In this document: one piece after another, positions 16,830-25,547 of the stretch
Layout of the letters: the number at the start of each line of letters is the position of its first letter
Position numbering within the stretch: position 1 is the first letter of the stretch
Assembly: GCA_964520655.1 (NCBI GenBank)
Contig: CAZFNI010000009.1
Location: 22,127-86,126 of the forward strand
Origin: JACQQW01 sp964520655
GTDB lineage: Bacteria > Omnitrophota > Gorgyraeia > Zapsychrales > Fredricksoniimonadaceae
Direction: 5' to 3'
Length of the DNA stretch: 64,000 nucleotides
Program-made: the position numbers and the translations under genes
Notes under the pieces: model-generated
The model's database searches: none
What the model saw: the letters and a program-made list of their open reading frames with translations, nothing else
Told to the model about the DNA's origin: nothing

Positions 16830-17948
16830 ATGGCCAAAGAAAAACAGGTCCTATTTTTTGACGACGACAATAATGCCTTAAATGAGATCACTCATCTGTT
16901 CCGGGACGAACCCTACGCGGTCGCGACCGCTAACAGCGTTGACCGCGCCATGGATATCCTGCGCAATGAAAAGATCAAGGTCATTGTCTGCAGCCAGCGC
17001 ATGCGGGAGATCGAAGGCGTCAAGTTCCTGCAGGACGTAAAGGCCTATTTCCCCGATGTTGTCCGCATCCTCATGGCCGCCTATACCGATTTTGCCTCCG
17101 CGGAATACGCGATCAATAAAGGGGAAGTGTACCGCTTTATCAGTAAACCATGGAAAGACACAGAATTAGTCTCCATCATTCGCCGCGCCATCGAACATTT
17201 TGACCTGATCCTGCGCGCGGAACAGACCAATTTGAAACTCAAGGCCATGTACGAGGTCCAGCGCGAATTCACCTCCACCGTCTCGCACGAGCTGCGCACG
17301 CCGCTAGCCTCGATCAAGACCGCGATCGACTTAGTCGTCATGAAAACTTTGGGGGACATCAATAAGGAACAGGCCGAAGTCCTGCGCCGCGCCAAAAAGA
17401 ATGTCGACCGCTTAAAGCGCCTGATCGACGACATCCTGGACTTGACCAAGATGGAATCAGGTAAATTGCAAATGAACTTCATGCTCAATGATATCAACCG
17501 CTCGATCAAAGAAGTCGTCGAAGCGCAAAAAGACGTCGCCCAAAGCCGCGGGCTGTACTTAAGGACGCAGCTGGACAACCACATCAGCCCGACCGCCTTT
17601 GACAGCGACCGTATCATCCAGGTGGTCAACAACTTGGTCAGCAATGCGATCAAGTTCACCAAACGCGGCGGCATTGTCATCAAGACATCCAAACATGAAG
17701 AAGAGAACTGCATCTTAGTCAGTGTGATCGACACTGGTAAAGGCATTGCTGAAGAAGACCTGCCGAAGCTTTTCCAAAAATTCCATCAGATCGAGTCCGC
17801 GGAAGCCAATGAAGAAGGCGGCACTGGCCTGGGACTCGCCATCTGCAAAGAGATCATTACCCGCCACGGCGGATCAACTTGGGCGGAATCCGTCCTGGAT
17901 AAGGGGACCACATTCCATTTCACCCTCCCTCTCCAAACACAGAAATAG
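16830..17948 (+). CDS. Histidine kinase with N-terminal pseudo-receiver domain
   Basis: 372 residues and no membrane helix, so cytoplasmic. An N-terminal receiver-like domain (about 5-122) keeps the acid pocket FDDDN and the switch Lys in SKPW, but the usual phospho-acceptor Asp is Ser55 (VCSQRM where related proteins read SDQRM). It is followed by HisKA with His153 in VSHELRTPL, then a HATPase_c domain with N box NNLVSNAIKF, G1 DTGKGIAEED and G2 GGTGLGLAIC. The kinase core looks active, while the receiver is probably a fixed protein-interaction module. RBS GGAGA lies just before the ATG. Confidence 0.93.
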   Translation: MAKEKQVLFFDDDNNALNEITHLFRDEPYAVATANSVDRAMDILRNEKIKVIVCSQRMREIEGVKFLQDVKAYFPDVVRILMAAYTDFASAEYAINKGEVYRFISKPWKDTELVSIIRRAIEHFDLILRAEQTNLKLKAMYEVQREFTSTVSHELRTPLASIKTAIDLVVMKTLGDINKEQAEVLRRAKKNVDRLKRLIDDILDLTKMESGKLQMNFMLNDINRSIKEVVEAQKDVAQSRGLYLRTQLDNHISPTAFDSDRIIQVVNNLVSNAIKFTKRGGIVIKTSKHEEENCILVSVIDTGKGIAEEDLPKLFQKFHQIESAEANEEGGTGLGLAICKEIITRHGGSTWAESVLDKGTTFHFTLPLQTQK

Positions 17949-17954
17949 TCCTAT

Positions 17955-18743
17955 ATGAGCGAGAATTCACAAAAAACAATTTTAGTCATTGATGATGAGA
18001 TCGACCTGCAGCAATTAGTCAAGATCGCGCTCAAATCCAAAGGGTATAAGATCGAGACCGCTAATAACGGCCTGGAAGGCTTGGCGAAATTAAAGACCCT
18101 TAGCCCTGACCTGATCATTCTGGACCTGAACATGCCAAAAATGGGCGGACTGGAATTCTACCAGAAGATCTGTGACAAGAACAATCAGCCCAAATACCCT
18201 GTCTTTATCCTTTCCGCCCGCGCGAACATGACCCAGCTGTTCAAGGATTTCAACATCGACGGGTTCATGACCAAACCCTTTGAGATCGACGAGTTATTGG
18301 AAGAGATCGACACGATCATCCGCAAAAAAGCGAACCCCATCAAAAAGATCCATGTCAGAGGCGAAGACCGCGCCCCCAGGGTCTTTATCGTTGAGAACGA
18401 CCAGGAGGCGCTAAAAAAGATCGGCCTTATTTTCCTTAACAGCGGCTATATCGTCAGCTCCGCGCCCGACGGCACCGATGCGATCGAAAAGATCTACGAC
18501 ACCTTGCCGGACATTATTCTTGTTAAACTATCATTAACCGACATTTCCGGGGACCTGGTCATTTTACAGCTTAAACGCATGATCAAGACCCAGCATATCA
18601 AATGCATCCTCTTTGTCAGTTATGTCGCCGAGATCACGGTCGTCGTTGACAAGATCAGCCGCAAAGAAGGGATAGACCGCTTCGTCCAATATTCCAATGT
18701 CCAGCAGCTGATCAATGCCGCTAATGAACTCCTGGGGATCTAG
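17955..18743 (+). CDS. Tandem receiver protein, second receiver lacking phospho-acceptor
   Basis: 262 residues with two receiver domains and no output domain. The first (about 7-123) is complete: IDDEID pocket, Asp57 in LIILDLNMP, Lys in TKPFE. The second (about 141-260) keeps the fold (FIVENDQEALKKI) but reads ILVKLSLTD, with Lys191 where the phosphorylated Asp should be. It probably receives phosphate from the kinase 6 nt upstream and passes the signal on by binding. The next gene starts only 1 nt after its stop, so the four genes 16445-19194 form an operon. Confidence 0.9.
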   Translation: MSENSQKTILVIDDEIDLQQLVKIALKSKGYKIETANNGLEGLAKLKTLSPDLIILDLNMPKMGGLEFYQKICDKNNQPKYPVFILSARANMTQLFKDFNIDGFMTKPFEIDELLEEIDTIIRKKANPIKKIHVRGEDRAPRVFIVENDQEALKKIGLIFLNSGYIVSSAPDGTDAIEKIYDTLPDIILVKLSLTDISGDLVILQLKRMIKTQHIKCILFVSYVAEITVVVDKISRKEGIDRFVQYSNVQQLINAANELLGI

Positions 18744-18744
18744 G

Positions 18745-19194
18745 ATGAGACCGGCCTGTCTGCAACAATTCATTCTGCTGGCTGTCCTTACCCTGTCTTC
18801 GCCTGTTCTTGCTTCCAAGACTTCCGCTCAGCCACCTTTGCCGGAACAGGTGCTTGTGCGCGTGCAGCAATACAAATTAATGCTTAAAGACGTCGAGCCG
18901 CGGCCCGCGAAGGCCATCATCGCGGAATTAGTGAACAGCGACCATCCGATGCTCAATTTGCAGATCAAGGAAGCTATGGCTAAAACGTTTACCGACATTG
19001 TCCGGGAACAGAACGTCGAGGGTGAGGGAAAAAGAAAGTGGCTCTACAGCATGGTGGCGCTTAACATGGCCAATCTGCAGTTCGGCGGCTCATCTGGAAA
19101 CAATCCGTTGAACACGATGATCCTTCGCAAGCTTAAAAAAAACCTGCCGCCGGAAGTCCTGACGCAAAAAGGTTTTCATATCTCGCTGGACTAA
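18745..19194 (+). CDS. Secreted hypothetical protein
   Basis: 149 residues starting at the ATG at 18745, with a signal peptide (about 1-24, ending VLAS). The mature part is mostly helical and carries no motif I recognise. It follows the tandem receiver gene by 1 nt and closes the phosphorelay operon, so it could be a periplasmic element of that pathway, but this rests on position alone. It is convergent with the membrane protein gene at 19197. Confidence 0.75.
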   Translation: MRPACLQQFILLAVLTLSSPVLASKTSAQPPLPEQVLVRVQQYKLMLKDVEPRPAKAIIAELVNSDHPMLNLQIKEAMAKTFTDIVREQNVEGEGKRKWLYSMVALNMANLQFGGSSGNNPLNTMILRKLKKNLPPEVLTQKGFHISLD

Positions 19195-19196
19195 AT

Positions 19197-20588
19197 TCAC
19201 TGCACTTGCATCTTAGACAAGATCTCTGCGCGTGTTCGGCGGGCCTCGATTAGATCGGGATAGATCGAAAGCGCCTTATCGCAATCGGCGAGAGCCAGCG
19301 CGTATTCTCCCTTTTTGTCGTAAGCCACGCCCCTGTACCAATAGGCAAACGCCGTGCGCAGATCATGAGGATTGACCTTGATGGCATGTGTCCACAAGGC
19401 AATATCATCCTTCCATACTTGTGTATACTGGGCTGTCTGTCCCGATAAGGACAATACATACGCAGATACCAGGATAACCCCCAGCACCGCCATATGGCGG
19501 GAAGAACGCTCGATAGCCTTAAGCACCACAACTGCCAGCGCAAGCGCCGCGCCTATGCCGGCTAAATAGGTGTAGTGCTCCCCCACGAACCAGTTGTGCC
19601 AGATCAATTTCAGCGGCATAAGCATGTTGATCAAAAAGAAAAAGGCCCCGAACAACACCAGCCTGTCTTTTCTAAAGAACCAAAACACCAAATATCCTGC
19701 GGCGATCGTGACCGCCCAGGACCAATAGACCATCACTGGGAAATGACCGTCGATCTTGTGAGGGAACGGATACATGCAGGAAAGATCGATCGGGAAAAAC
19801 GTTTTGCTGATGTAAATAAGCAATGCGTGGAACGCCAACAACACTTTCTCTAACGGACCGGCGATCCTGGGATCGGTCGCGGAGAGTAAATGTGTATGCG
19901 GCATCATCCAGAAAAGATAATACGCCGCAGCTAAAAGAACATAGGGCCATTTCTCGACACATAACTTCATCCAGGTCCCCCGTTTTAAAAGAACATCGAC
20001 GGCCAGCAGAACTGCCGGCAAGGTGATGGCCTGAGGTTTGGAGAATAACGCGCCCGCGAACAACAAACAGGACGCCATCATATACCCTCGCCCGTTATTT
20101 TTCTGAAAGGCCCTCACATAACAAACTAGCGCGCCCAGATAGAAGAAAGCATAGAGCACGTCTTTGCGTTCCGCGACCCAGGCCACCGACTCAACCCTTA
20201 AAGGATGAATGGAAAACAGCATCGCGGTCAAGAAGGCCAACGCTGTCCTGGCGCTTAGCAGATAGATCAAAACGAATACCAAAAGCGCATTGGCCGTATG
20301 CAGCAGAAGATTGTCAACATGGTAGATCCACGGTGAAGATCCAAAAAAATGATATTCAATGGCATAGGAGATAAACGGCAGCGGAAAAATACCTCCGCCG
20401 TATAACTCATCAGCAATGATCTCTTGAAGATGGGCAGGACTTAAACCCTGGATGGTCGGGTTATGGGTGATGTAGATCGCATCATCATATCCCAGCAGCG
20501 TGTGATCAAGGCATGAAGAAAAAATAAGCAGCGTCCAAAGACACAGCACGCCCGCCCATAGAAGAGCTGTTTTGGTGTGTTGGGGCAT
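19197..20588 (-). CDS. TMTC-like multi-pass membrane protein with C-terminal TPR (putative glycosyltransferase)
   Basis: 463 residues with about ten hydrophobic helices and, from about 400, a short TPR-like tail (GVAYDKKGEYALALADCDKALSI). After the first helix the loop contains YDDAIYITHNPTI. HPLRVESVAWVAERKDVL lies in the membrane domain. Both are conserved in TMTC-type O-mannosyltransferase relatives (DUF1736 region). It may glycosylate exported proteins, but the substrate is not known. I chose the ATG at 20588; a GTG at 20609 is also possible, with AAGGAG lying between the two starts. Confidence 0.85.
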   Translation of the reverse strand: MPQHTKTALLWAGVLCLWTLLIFSSCLDHTLLGYDDAIYITHNPTIQGLSPAHLQEIIADELYGGGIFPLPFISYAIEYHFFGSSPWIYHVDNLLLHTANALLVFVLIYLLSARTALAFLTAMLFSIHPLRVESVAWVAERKDVLYAFFYLGALVCYVRAFQKNNGRGYMMASCLLFAGALFSKPQAITLPAVLLAVDVLLKRGTWMKLCVEKWPYVLLAAAYYLFWMMPHTHLLSATDPRIAGPLEKVLLAFHALLIYISKTFFPIDLSCMYPFPHKIDGHFPVMVYWSWAVTIAAGYLVFWFFRKDRLVLFGAFFFLINMLMPLKLIWHNWFVGEHYTYLAGIGAALALAVVVLKAIERSSRHMAVLGVILVSAYVLSLSGQTAQYTQVWKDDIALWTHAIKVNPHDLRTAFAYWYRGVAYDKKGEYALALADCDKALSIYPDLIEARRTRAEILSKMQVQ

Positions 20589-20663
20589 CAGCGATACATT
20601 CTCCTTCACAGGACAAACATATCATATCCCGATGCCTTCTGACCAGAGAGGATTACAAAATAA

Positions 20664-23600
20664 CTACTGCGCGCTGGGCAAGGCCTTGATCTGGTCCTGA
20701 CATTTTGTCAATTCGGCCCGCAGCTCATTGATCTGATCGAACAGCGACTCATTCTTGTCTTTAAGATCGCCGTTCTCTTTCATCACATCCATCAGACTGC
20801 TGTTAAGCGTCTTGATCTCTTTATTCATCGCGATCACGGACGGATCATTCTGGACAAGCCCCTCGCGTTTTTGCCTTAGCTTCTCTTTGAGGGTCGCGAT
20901 CTGTTCTCTGGCATCGTCGAGCGCCTTGCGCAAGCCCTGAGGGTCAACGGACTTCGGGATCGCAGCTGCATTGATCCTGTCATTGGCCGCATTGAGTTTC
21001 GCCGTCAGATCAGCGATCTGCTGGCGATCACGGGCGATGACTAAATCCACTCCCGATAAAGATGCCGGCAATAAATTGATCTTCTTTTCTTTGAGCTGCG
21101 CCTTTAAACGGGCGATCTCTTTGTTCTTCCAGCCGATCTCCTCATTCAATCTGGCGATGGTCTTTTGCTCTTTGTCCATATCTGCTTTGATCGCATCGAT
21201 CGCTTTCTGCTGCGCCGTGAAATCAATGGCATTGTCCTCAAGACTTTTCTGCAATGACACGATCTGCTGTTCTTTGTTCTTGAGCAGATTATTGATCTGC
21301 AGCATTTCCTCACGGGAACTCTTGAGCATTTCTTTTAAACGTTCGGCATCCGCCCGGCGGTTCGCTTCCACCAGCTCTTCCTGGGTCTCTTTCAACTGCT
21401 TGCGCACTGCGGCCAGCTGCGCGTCAGAGATCTTGATCTGGTCTTTAAGCTGGTCCGCCAGCGTCTGCAGCACCTTGGTCTTGGCCTGCATGGTCGACTG
21501 GGCCATGCTCAAAGACAGGTCCTTGATCTGTACGTCTTTAAGAGCCTGGGACCGCTCGGTCTTGGTCCGCAGTAATTCATCCTGGGCTTTGATAAGAACA
21601 TTCTCTTTACCCGTCATATCCTCATTGATCTTGCGCAAATTCACTTCGAGGGCATCTGCCCGCTGACGTGCCTGTGCGAGTTCTTTGCTTTGGTTTTCGT
21701 TGACGTCGGATGTTTCCTTCAGGCGGTCCTTGAAACGGTCCGTTATCTGGTAGGCCTCTTCTTTTTCCTTCTTGGCCGCTTTAAGCTCCTCGCTTAATTT
21801 CGTATTGTTCATGTTCATCGTATCGACGGCGAATTTTAATTCTGCCATCCGTTTCTCATATTCCTGCTGCTGCGCGGCCCAGTCATTCTTGGCCCCGTTC
21901 AATTTCTGTTTATACTCCTCCAGATTACCCAGCACTTTATTCTGATGCTCGACGATCAGCTTGTTCTTGACCATCAGCATCTCAATGCGCTGGCGTTGTT
22001 TAGCCTGCAGCATTTCCTGCAGCGCGCGGCGCTCATCCGTCTGATTCTTCTGCAAATTAACCGCTTCCTGGTTCTTAACGATCTCTATACTGAGGGCCCT
22101 GGAAAGCTTATGGGACTGTTCTAACTGGTCTTTCAGGTCTTTTGATTCCTGCTTGGCCGCGGCGATCTGGTCATCCAGCGCTTTGGTATCGGCTTTAACG
22201 ACCACAGGCTGTATCGTTATCCCTTTTTGCGGCTGCTGCTGCACAGAATCATTGGTATGGGCCATCTTTAAAAATGCTACCTGATCACGCATCTCTTTGG
22301 CTTCTTTTTGGGCGGCCGCTAATTGTTTCACCAGCGCATCGCGGTATTTCTCCTGATCACCGCTGCCCATCTGCCGCGCTTTAAGCTCGGTCAACTGATC
22401 GCGAAAGATCTGAGCCTGCGCCTTTAACGCGTCTAACTGAGCCATTTCCTTTGCTGTCAAACCACCCTGGGACTTAGGCGTATCAGAAGAAGGATCACTG
22501 TTCTCTTTAACGATACCCGCGATCTCTTCGGGAGATTTGACCACGATCTGATAATGGCGTTTAAGCTCGTCTATCTCGGGATCATTTTTCTTTCCTGTTG
22601 TGCGGACAGGATTCATGACCACGATCTCATACTGTTTCTTTAACCGGTCATATTCCTCACGCTGCAGCGGCGTCAATGAAGCCTTCACCGCCATCTCCGC
22701 GGCATTGGTATTGTTCCCCTGGATCTCGGCAGGTGTTTGCACCACTGAAGCGCCAGCCTGCTTTAAGCTTAACTTCAATGCCGCGATCTGGGCATCCTTT
22801 AAAGCGACATCATTATTTAGACTGCTGATCTTTTCTTTTAACGCCAAACCTCTATCCTTTAAATGGGCAAAGATCTCATCATCTTTTCTGATCTTCGCAC
22901 GCAGCTCCGCGATAACCTTATCGCCGCCCTGGGCAGGCATTTGCTCATCACGCAGCGCATTGAGCGCGGCCCGTAATTGCTTTGCTTGTTCTTTTAACGC
23001 GGCTAATTCATCGTCTTTACTGCCTTTGACCTCAACAACAGCAGGCACAGAGACAACTTCTTTCATCACAGGAGCAGCCCCCGGTTTCTCCAATTTTGCG
23101 ATGGTGGCTTCCAATTCTGCCAGACGACGGCTCTTGATAGACAACTCTTCTTGATTGGCCACCAAATCTTTGGCCATGCGCTGCAAGGCCTGCTTGGCTC
23201 TCCACTCCTCATCCTGTGCTTTGGCTAGATCATTCTGCAGCGTGCCGACATCCGCGCGCTGATGCTTATTTTTTAATATTTGCGCCAGCTTTTCATTGAG
23301 CGCTTTGATCTCCTGCTCTTTTTGCGCGATCAGGGCGGACTGATCCTTGGGATCTTTCTTGACGGACTTGTGCAGGTCTGCCAGCTGTGCGCGCAATTGT
23401 TTAGCTTCTTCTTTAAGGGTAATGACCTCTTCCTTATCTTCAGAAACAATCACTTTGCGTTCTGTCTTTTTCGAAACGGCTGTTTCTTTGTTGACAATAT
23501 CCAAGGCCCGCTGATCGTTGCGCTGCATCCCGGCGATACGTTCTTCCAATTCTGCTAAACGGCGGTCTTTGGCCGTGATCTCTTCTTTATTCGCAACCAG

Positions 23601-24929
23601 GGCCTGCGCGGTTTTCATCAATTCTGCTTTTGCGTCGTGCGCCTGAGCCTCCGCTTTAGCCAATTGGTCTTTCAATGCGGATATATTCGGATCTTGAACA
23701 TGCTCCTGTTTGGGGATATGCGCCAGCTGGTCATTCAACTTTTTGATCTCCCGCTCTTTAACAGCGACGATATCGACCTGTTCCTGATATTTCTTGCGGA
23801 ATGCTTCCGCTTTATCCCTGATCTGCCGCAGGTCCGCATCTTCTTCGTCAAGCTGTTTATGCATCAGCGCGTTCTGCTGGAGCGCATTGGCTAATTCTGT
23901 TTTAAGCAGGGAGATCTGTTCATCTTTCTCGCTTAATTTCTTCTCAAGCTCTGCCAGACGGGCATTGTTATCCTTGAAACTTTTCAATGTCTTGGCCAAC
24001 TCCGCGTTCGAAGCGGTTAGGTCGCTTATCTTGGCGGTCTTCTCGACGATCTCACGCGCCATCCGCGATGAGGCAGCAGCGTCGACCTTGAGATCTTTTG
24101 TGGAATTGCGATAATCTTTAAGGGCAGTCTCATAACGGTCATTCGTTTTTGACAAGGCTTCCTTAATACGGGTCAACTCATCCTGAAGCAATTGAGACTG
24201 CGCAGACTTCTTCTGAAGCAAATCTTCCTTGTCTTTAAGCAAGCTTTCTTTCTCCGCCTGCATTTGATCGATCGACCGTTCTGGAACATGTGTACTGGCC
24301 AGCGCCTTGTTAACCGCGGCATTTTTATAATGTTGATTATTGCGGGCCAGTTGATTCTGGAAAGCCGCTAATTTGCTTTTGAGCGCTTCCACTTCTTTAC
24401 TTTTTTCCTGATAGGCTTTATTGAGCTTATGATCGCCCTTCTGCGATGACAACCGGCTTAACTGCCGCTCATAAGCTTTGAGCTGCTGGTTCTTCTGCTG
24501 CAGCAGCATGGCCTGATCATTCAAAATGCGCTGGTTCTGGTCCAGCTCATTTTGAATACCGGCATCATTGATAACTATATTGGCGGGGGCCACTTCTCTT
24601 TCCCTGATATGTCCCACTTCAGCAGAGGCATCCACGATCTGATCCAACGCGCGGCGCTTATCTTCCGGCAAACTGCCATTCTGATCGATGAACGACTGAT
24701 AGGCGTTTAAGATATCCGTCAATTGTCCGTATTGGTCCGGCTTGGCGAACATGTGTGCTTCATGCTCGAGCGCGATCTTATTTTCTAAAATTGATCGGGT
24801 TAACGCCTTGTTCTCGCGTATGAGTTGTGACACCGGAGGCTTTTCCGCGATGCGGCCAACTTCCTGTGCATGTGCCGGAATAGAAAGGCTTAAACCAATA
24901 AAGACGTGGATGATCTTGTATTTATTCAT
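20664..24929 (-). CDS. Very large secreted coiled-coil protein with internal repeats
   Basis: A protein of 1421 residues starts at the ATG at 24929 with a signal peptide (about 1-21, ending AHA). Almost all the rest is heptad-rich coiled coil with high Lys, Glu, Gln and Ala. A block of about 150 residues recurs: an LKEEAKQLRAQL-type heptad start, then a stretch such as LVANKEEITAKDRRLAELEERI, and again LVANQEELSIKSRRLAELEATI. Two EIVVMNP/QIVVKSP segments lie near the middle. There is no membrane anchor or known binding domain. It could be a periplasmic or surface scaffold. It overlaps the start of its upstream neighbour's end by 8 nt and is likely translated with it. Confidence 0.9.
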   Translation of the reverse strand: MNKYKIIHVFIGLSLSIPAHAQEVGRIAEKPPVSQLIRENKALTRSILENKIALEHEAHMFAKPDQYGQLTDILNAYQSFIDQNGSLPEDKRRALDQIVDASAEVGHIREREVAPANIVINDAGIQNELDQNQRILNDQAMLLQQKNQQLKAYERQLSRLSSQKGDHKLNKAYQEKSKEVEALKSKLAAFQNQLARNNQHYKNAAVNKALASTHVPERSIDQMQAEKESLLKDKEDLLQKKSAQSQLLQDELTRIKEALSKTNDRYETALKDYRNSTKDLKVDAAASSRMAREIVEKTAKISDLTASNAELAKTLKSFKDNNARLAELEKKLSEKDEQISLLKTELANALQQNALMHKQLDEEDADLRQIRDKAEAFRKKYQEQVDIVAVKEREIKKLNDQLAHIPKQEHVQDPNISALKDQLAKAEAQAHDAKAELMKTAQALVANKEEITAKDRRLAELEERIAGMQRNDQRALDIVNKETAVSKKTERKVIVSEDKEEVITLKEEAKQLRAQLADLHKSVKKDPKDQSALIAQKEQEIKALNEKLAQILKNKHQRADVGTLQNDLAKAQDEEWRAKQALQRMAKDLVANQEELSIKSRRLAELEATIAKLEKPGAAPVMKEVVSVPAVVEVKGSKDDELAALKEQAKQLRAALNALRDEQMPAQGGDKVIAELRAKIRKDDEIFAHLKDRGLALKEKISSLNNDVALKDAQIAALKLSLKQAGASVVQTPAEIQGNNTNAAEMAVKASLTPLQREEYDRLKKQYEIVVMNPVRTTGKKNDPEIDELKRHYQIVVKSPEEIAGIVKENSDPSSDTPKSQGGLTAKEMAQLDALKAQAQIFRDQLTELKARQMGSGDQEKYRDALVKQLAAAQKEAKEMRDQVAFLKMAHTNDSVQQQPQKGITIQPVVVKADTKALDDQIAAAKQESKDLKDQLEQSHKLSRALSIEIVKNQEAVNLQKNQTDERRALQEMLQAKQRQRIEMLMVKNKLIVEHQNKVLGNLEEYKQKLNGAKNDWAAQQQEYEKRMAELKFAVDTMNMNNTKLSEELKAAKKEKEEAYQITDRFKDRLKETSDVNENQSKELAQARQRADALEVNLRKINEDMTGKENVLIKAQDELLRTKTERSQALKDVQIKDLSLSMAQSTMQAKTKVLQTLADQLKDQIKISDAQLAAVRKQLKETQEELVEANRRADAERLKEMLKSSREEMLQINNLLKNKEQQIVSLQKSLEDNAIDFTAQQKAIDAIKADMDKEQKTIARLNEEIGWKNKEIARLKAQLKEKKINLLPASLSGVDLVIARDRQQIADLTAKLNAANDRINAAAIPKSVDPQGLRKALDDAREQIATLKEKLRQKREGLVQNDPSVIAMNKEIKTLNSSLMDVMKENGDLKDKNESLFDQINELRAELTKCQDQIKALPSAQ

Positions 24930-25338
24930 GATGGGCGGCCTGTATTTGTGTCCGAAGGGTATCGACATCGTTATTAAGGTCAGCCAAGAATTTCTCTTCC
25001 TTGGCAATGGCTTCTTTAAGGTCCATGTTAGGATCAGCCGCAACAGCTGCGATCTCAACGGGTTTCGCTGGTGCTTTAACCAATGGCGCCGTATTGGTCT
25101 GTACTTCAGAGGCCTTCACCACAGGCTTGCTGCCATCCAGATTATAGCTGCGGCTTAGCTGCTTGATGCGCGCCATCACCCGTTCGGCTTCCCTGTGGTC
25201 GCCCCGCTGGTGCAGCTCCTTGGCATAGGTCAGCATGGTGTCGATCGCCACATCCCGCATAAAGCTGCTTGTCGTTGAAGCCATTGCAGTTACGGCTGTA
25301 AAAATGGTGAAAATACACGCGATTGTCAGATTTCTCAT
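24922..25338 (-). CDS. Small secreted partner of the coiled-coil protein
   Basis: 138 residues with a signal peptide (about 1-20, ending AMA). A helical segment of TPR type follows (MLTYAKELHQRGDHREAERVMARI, about 35-58), then a Pro/Val/Ala linker and a C-terminal helix with heptads. The TTG-free ATG start at 25338 has AAGGAAT upstream. The stop overlaps the start of the 1421-residue coiled-coil gene by 8 nt, a strong sign of coupled translation and joint function. No family is recognised. Confidence 0.82.
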   Translation of the reverse strand: MRNLTIACIFTIFTAVTAMASTTSSFMRDVAIDTMLTYAKELHQRGDHREAERVMARIKQLSRSYNLDGSKPVVKASEVQTNTAPLVKAPAKPVEIAAVAADPNMDLKEAIAKEEKFLADLNNDVDTLRTQIQAAHHE

Positions 25339-25547
25339 ATTCCTTACCTGTTGATATGTAATGGTTTACGTTTCGAGTGTTTGGCTTATATCAAAATATT
25401 GATCTTGTCAACAAAATAATGCTGGAAGTATAACACCCAAACGGGGCATCGTCAAATTTTTAGAAAGGGCTTACCCCGAAAGAAATACCGCTTCCTGCCC
25501 CCTGAAATTTGATGACCATGAGCATCTTTTATGCTATAACATACCCC

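Noticed and set aside
17081..17746. 221-codon minus-strand frame inside the histidine kinase gene
   Set aside because: Antisense to clear HisKA and HATPase motifs; no start signal and no recognisable domain.
20971..21666. 231-codon plus-strand frame opposite the coiled-coil gene, with several more like it
   Set aside because: Antisense shadow of a long, biased coding sequence; Ser/Leu/Phe-rich translation is what heptad codons give when read backward.
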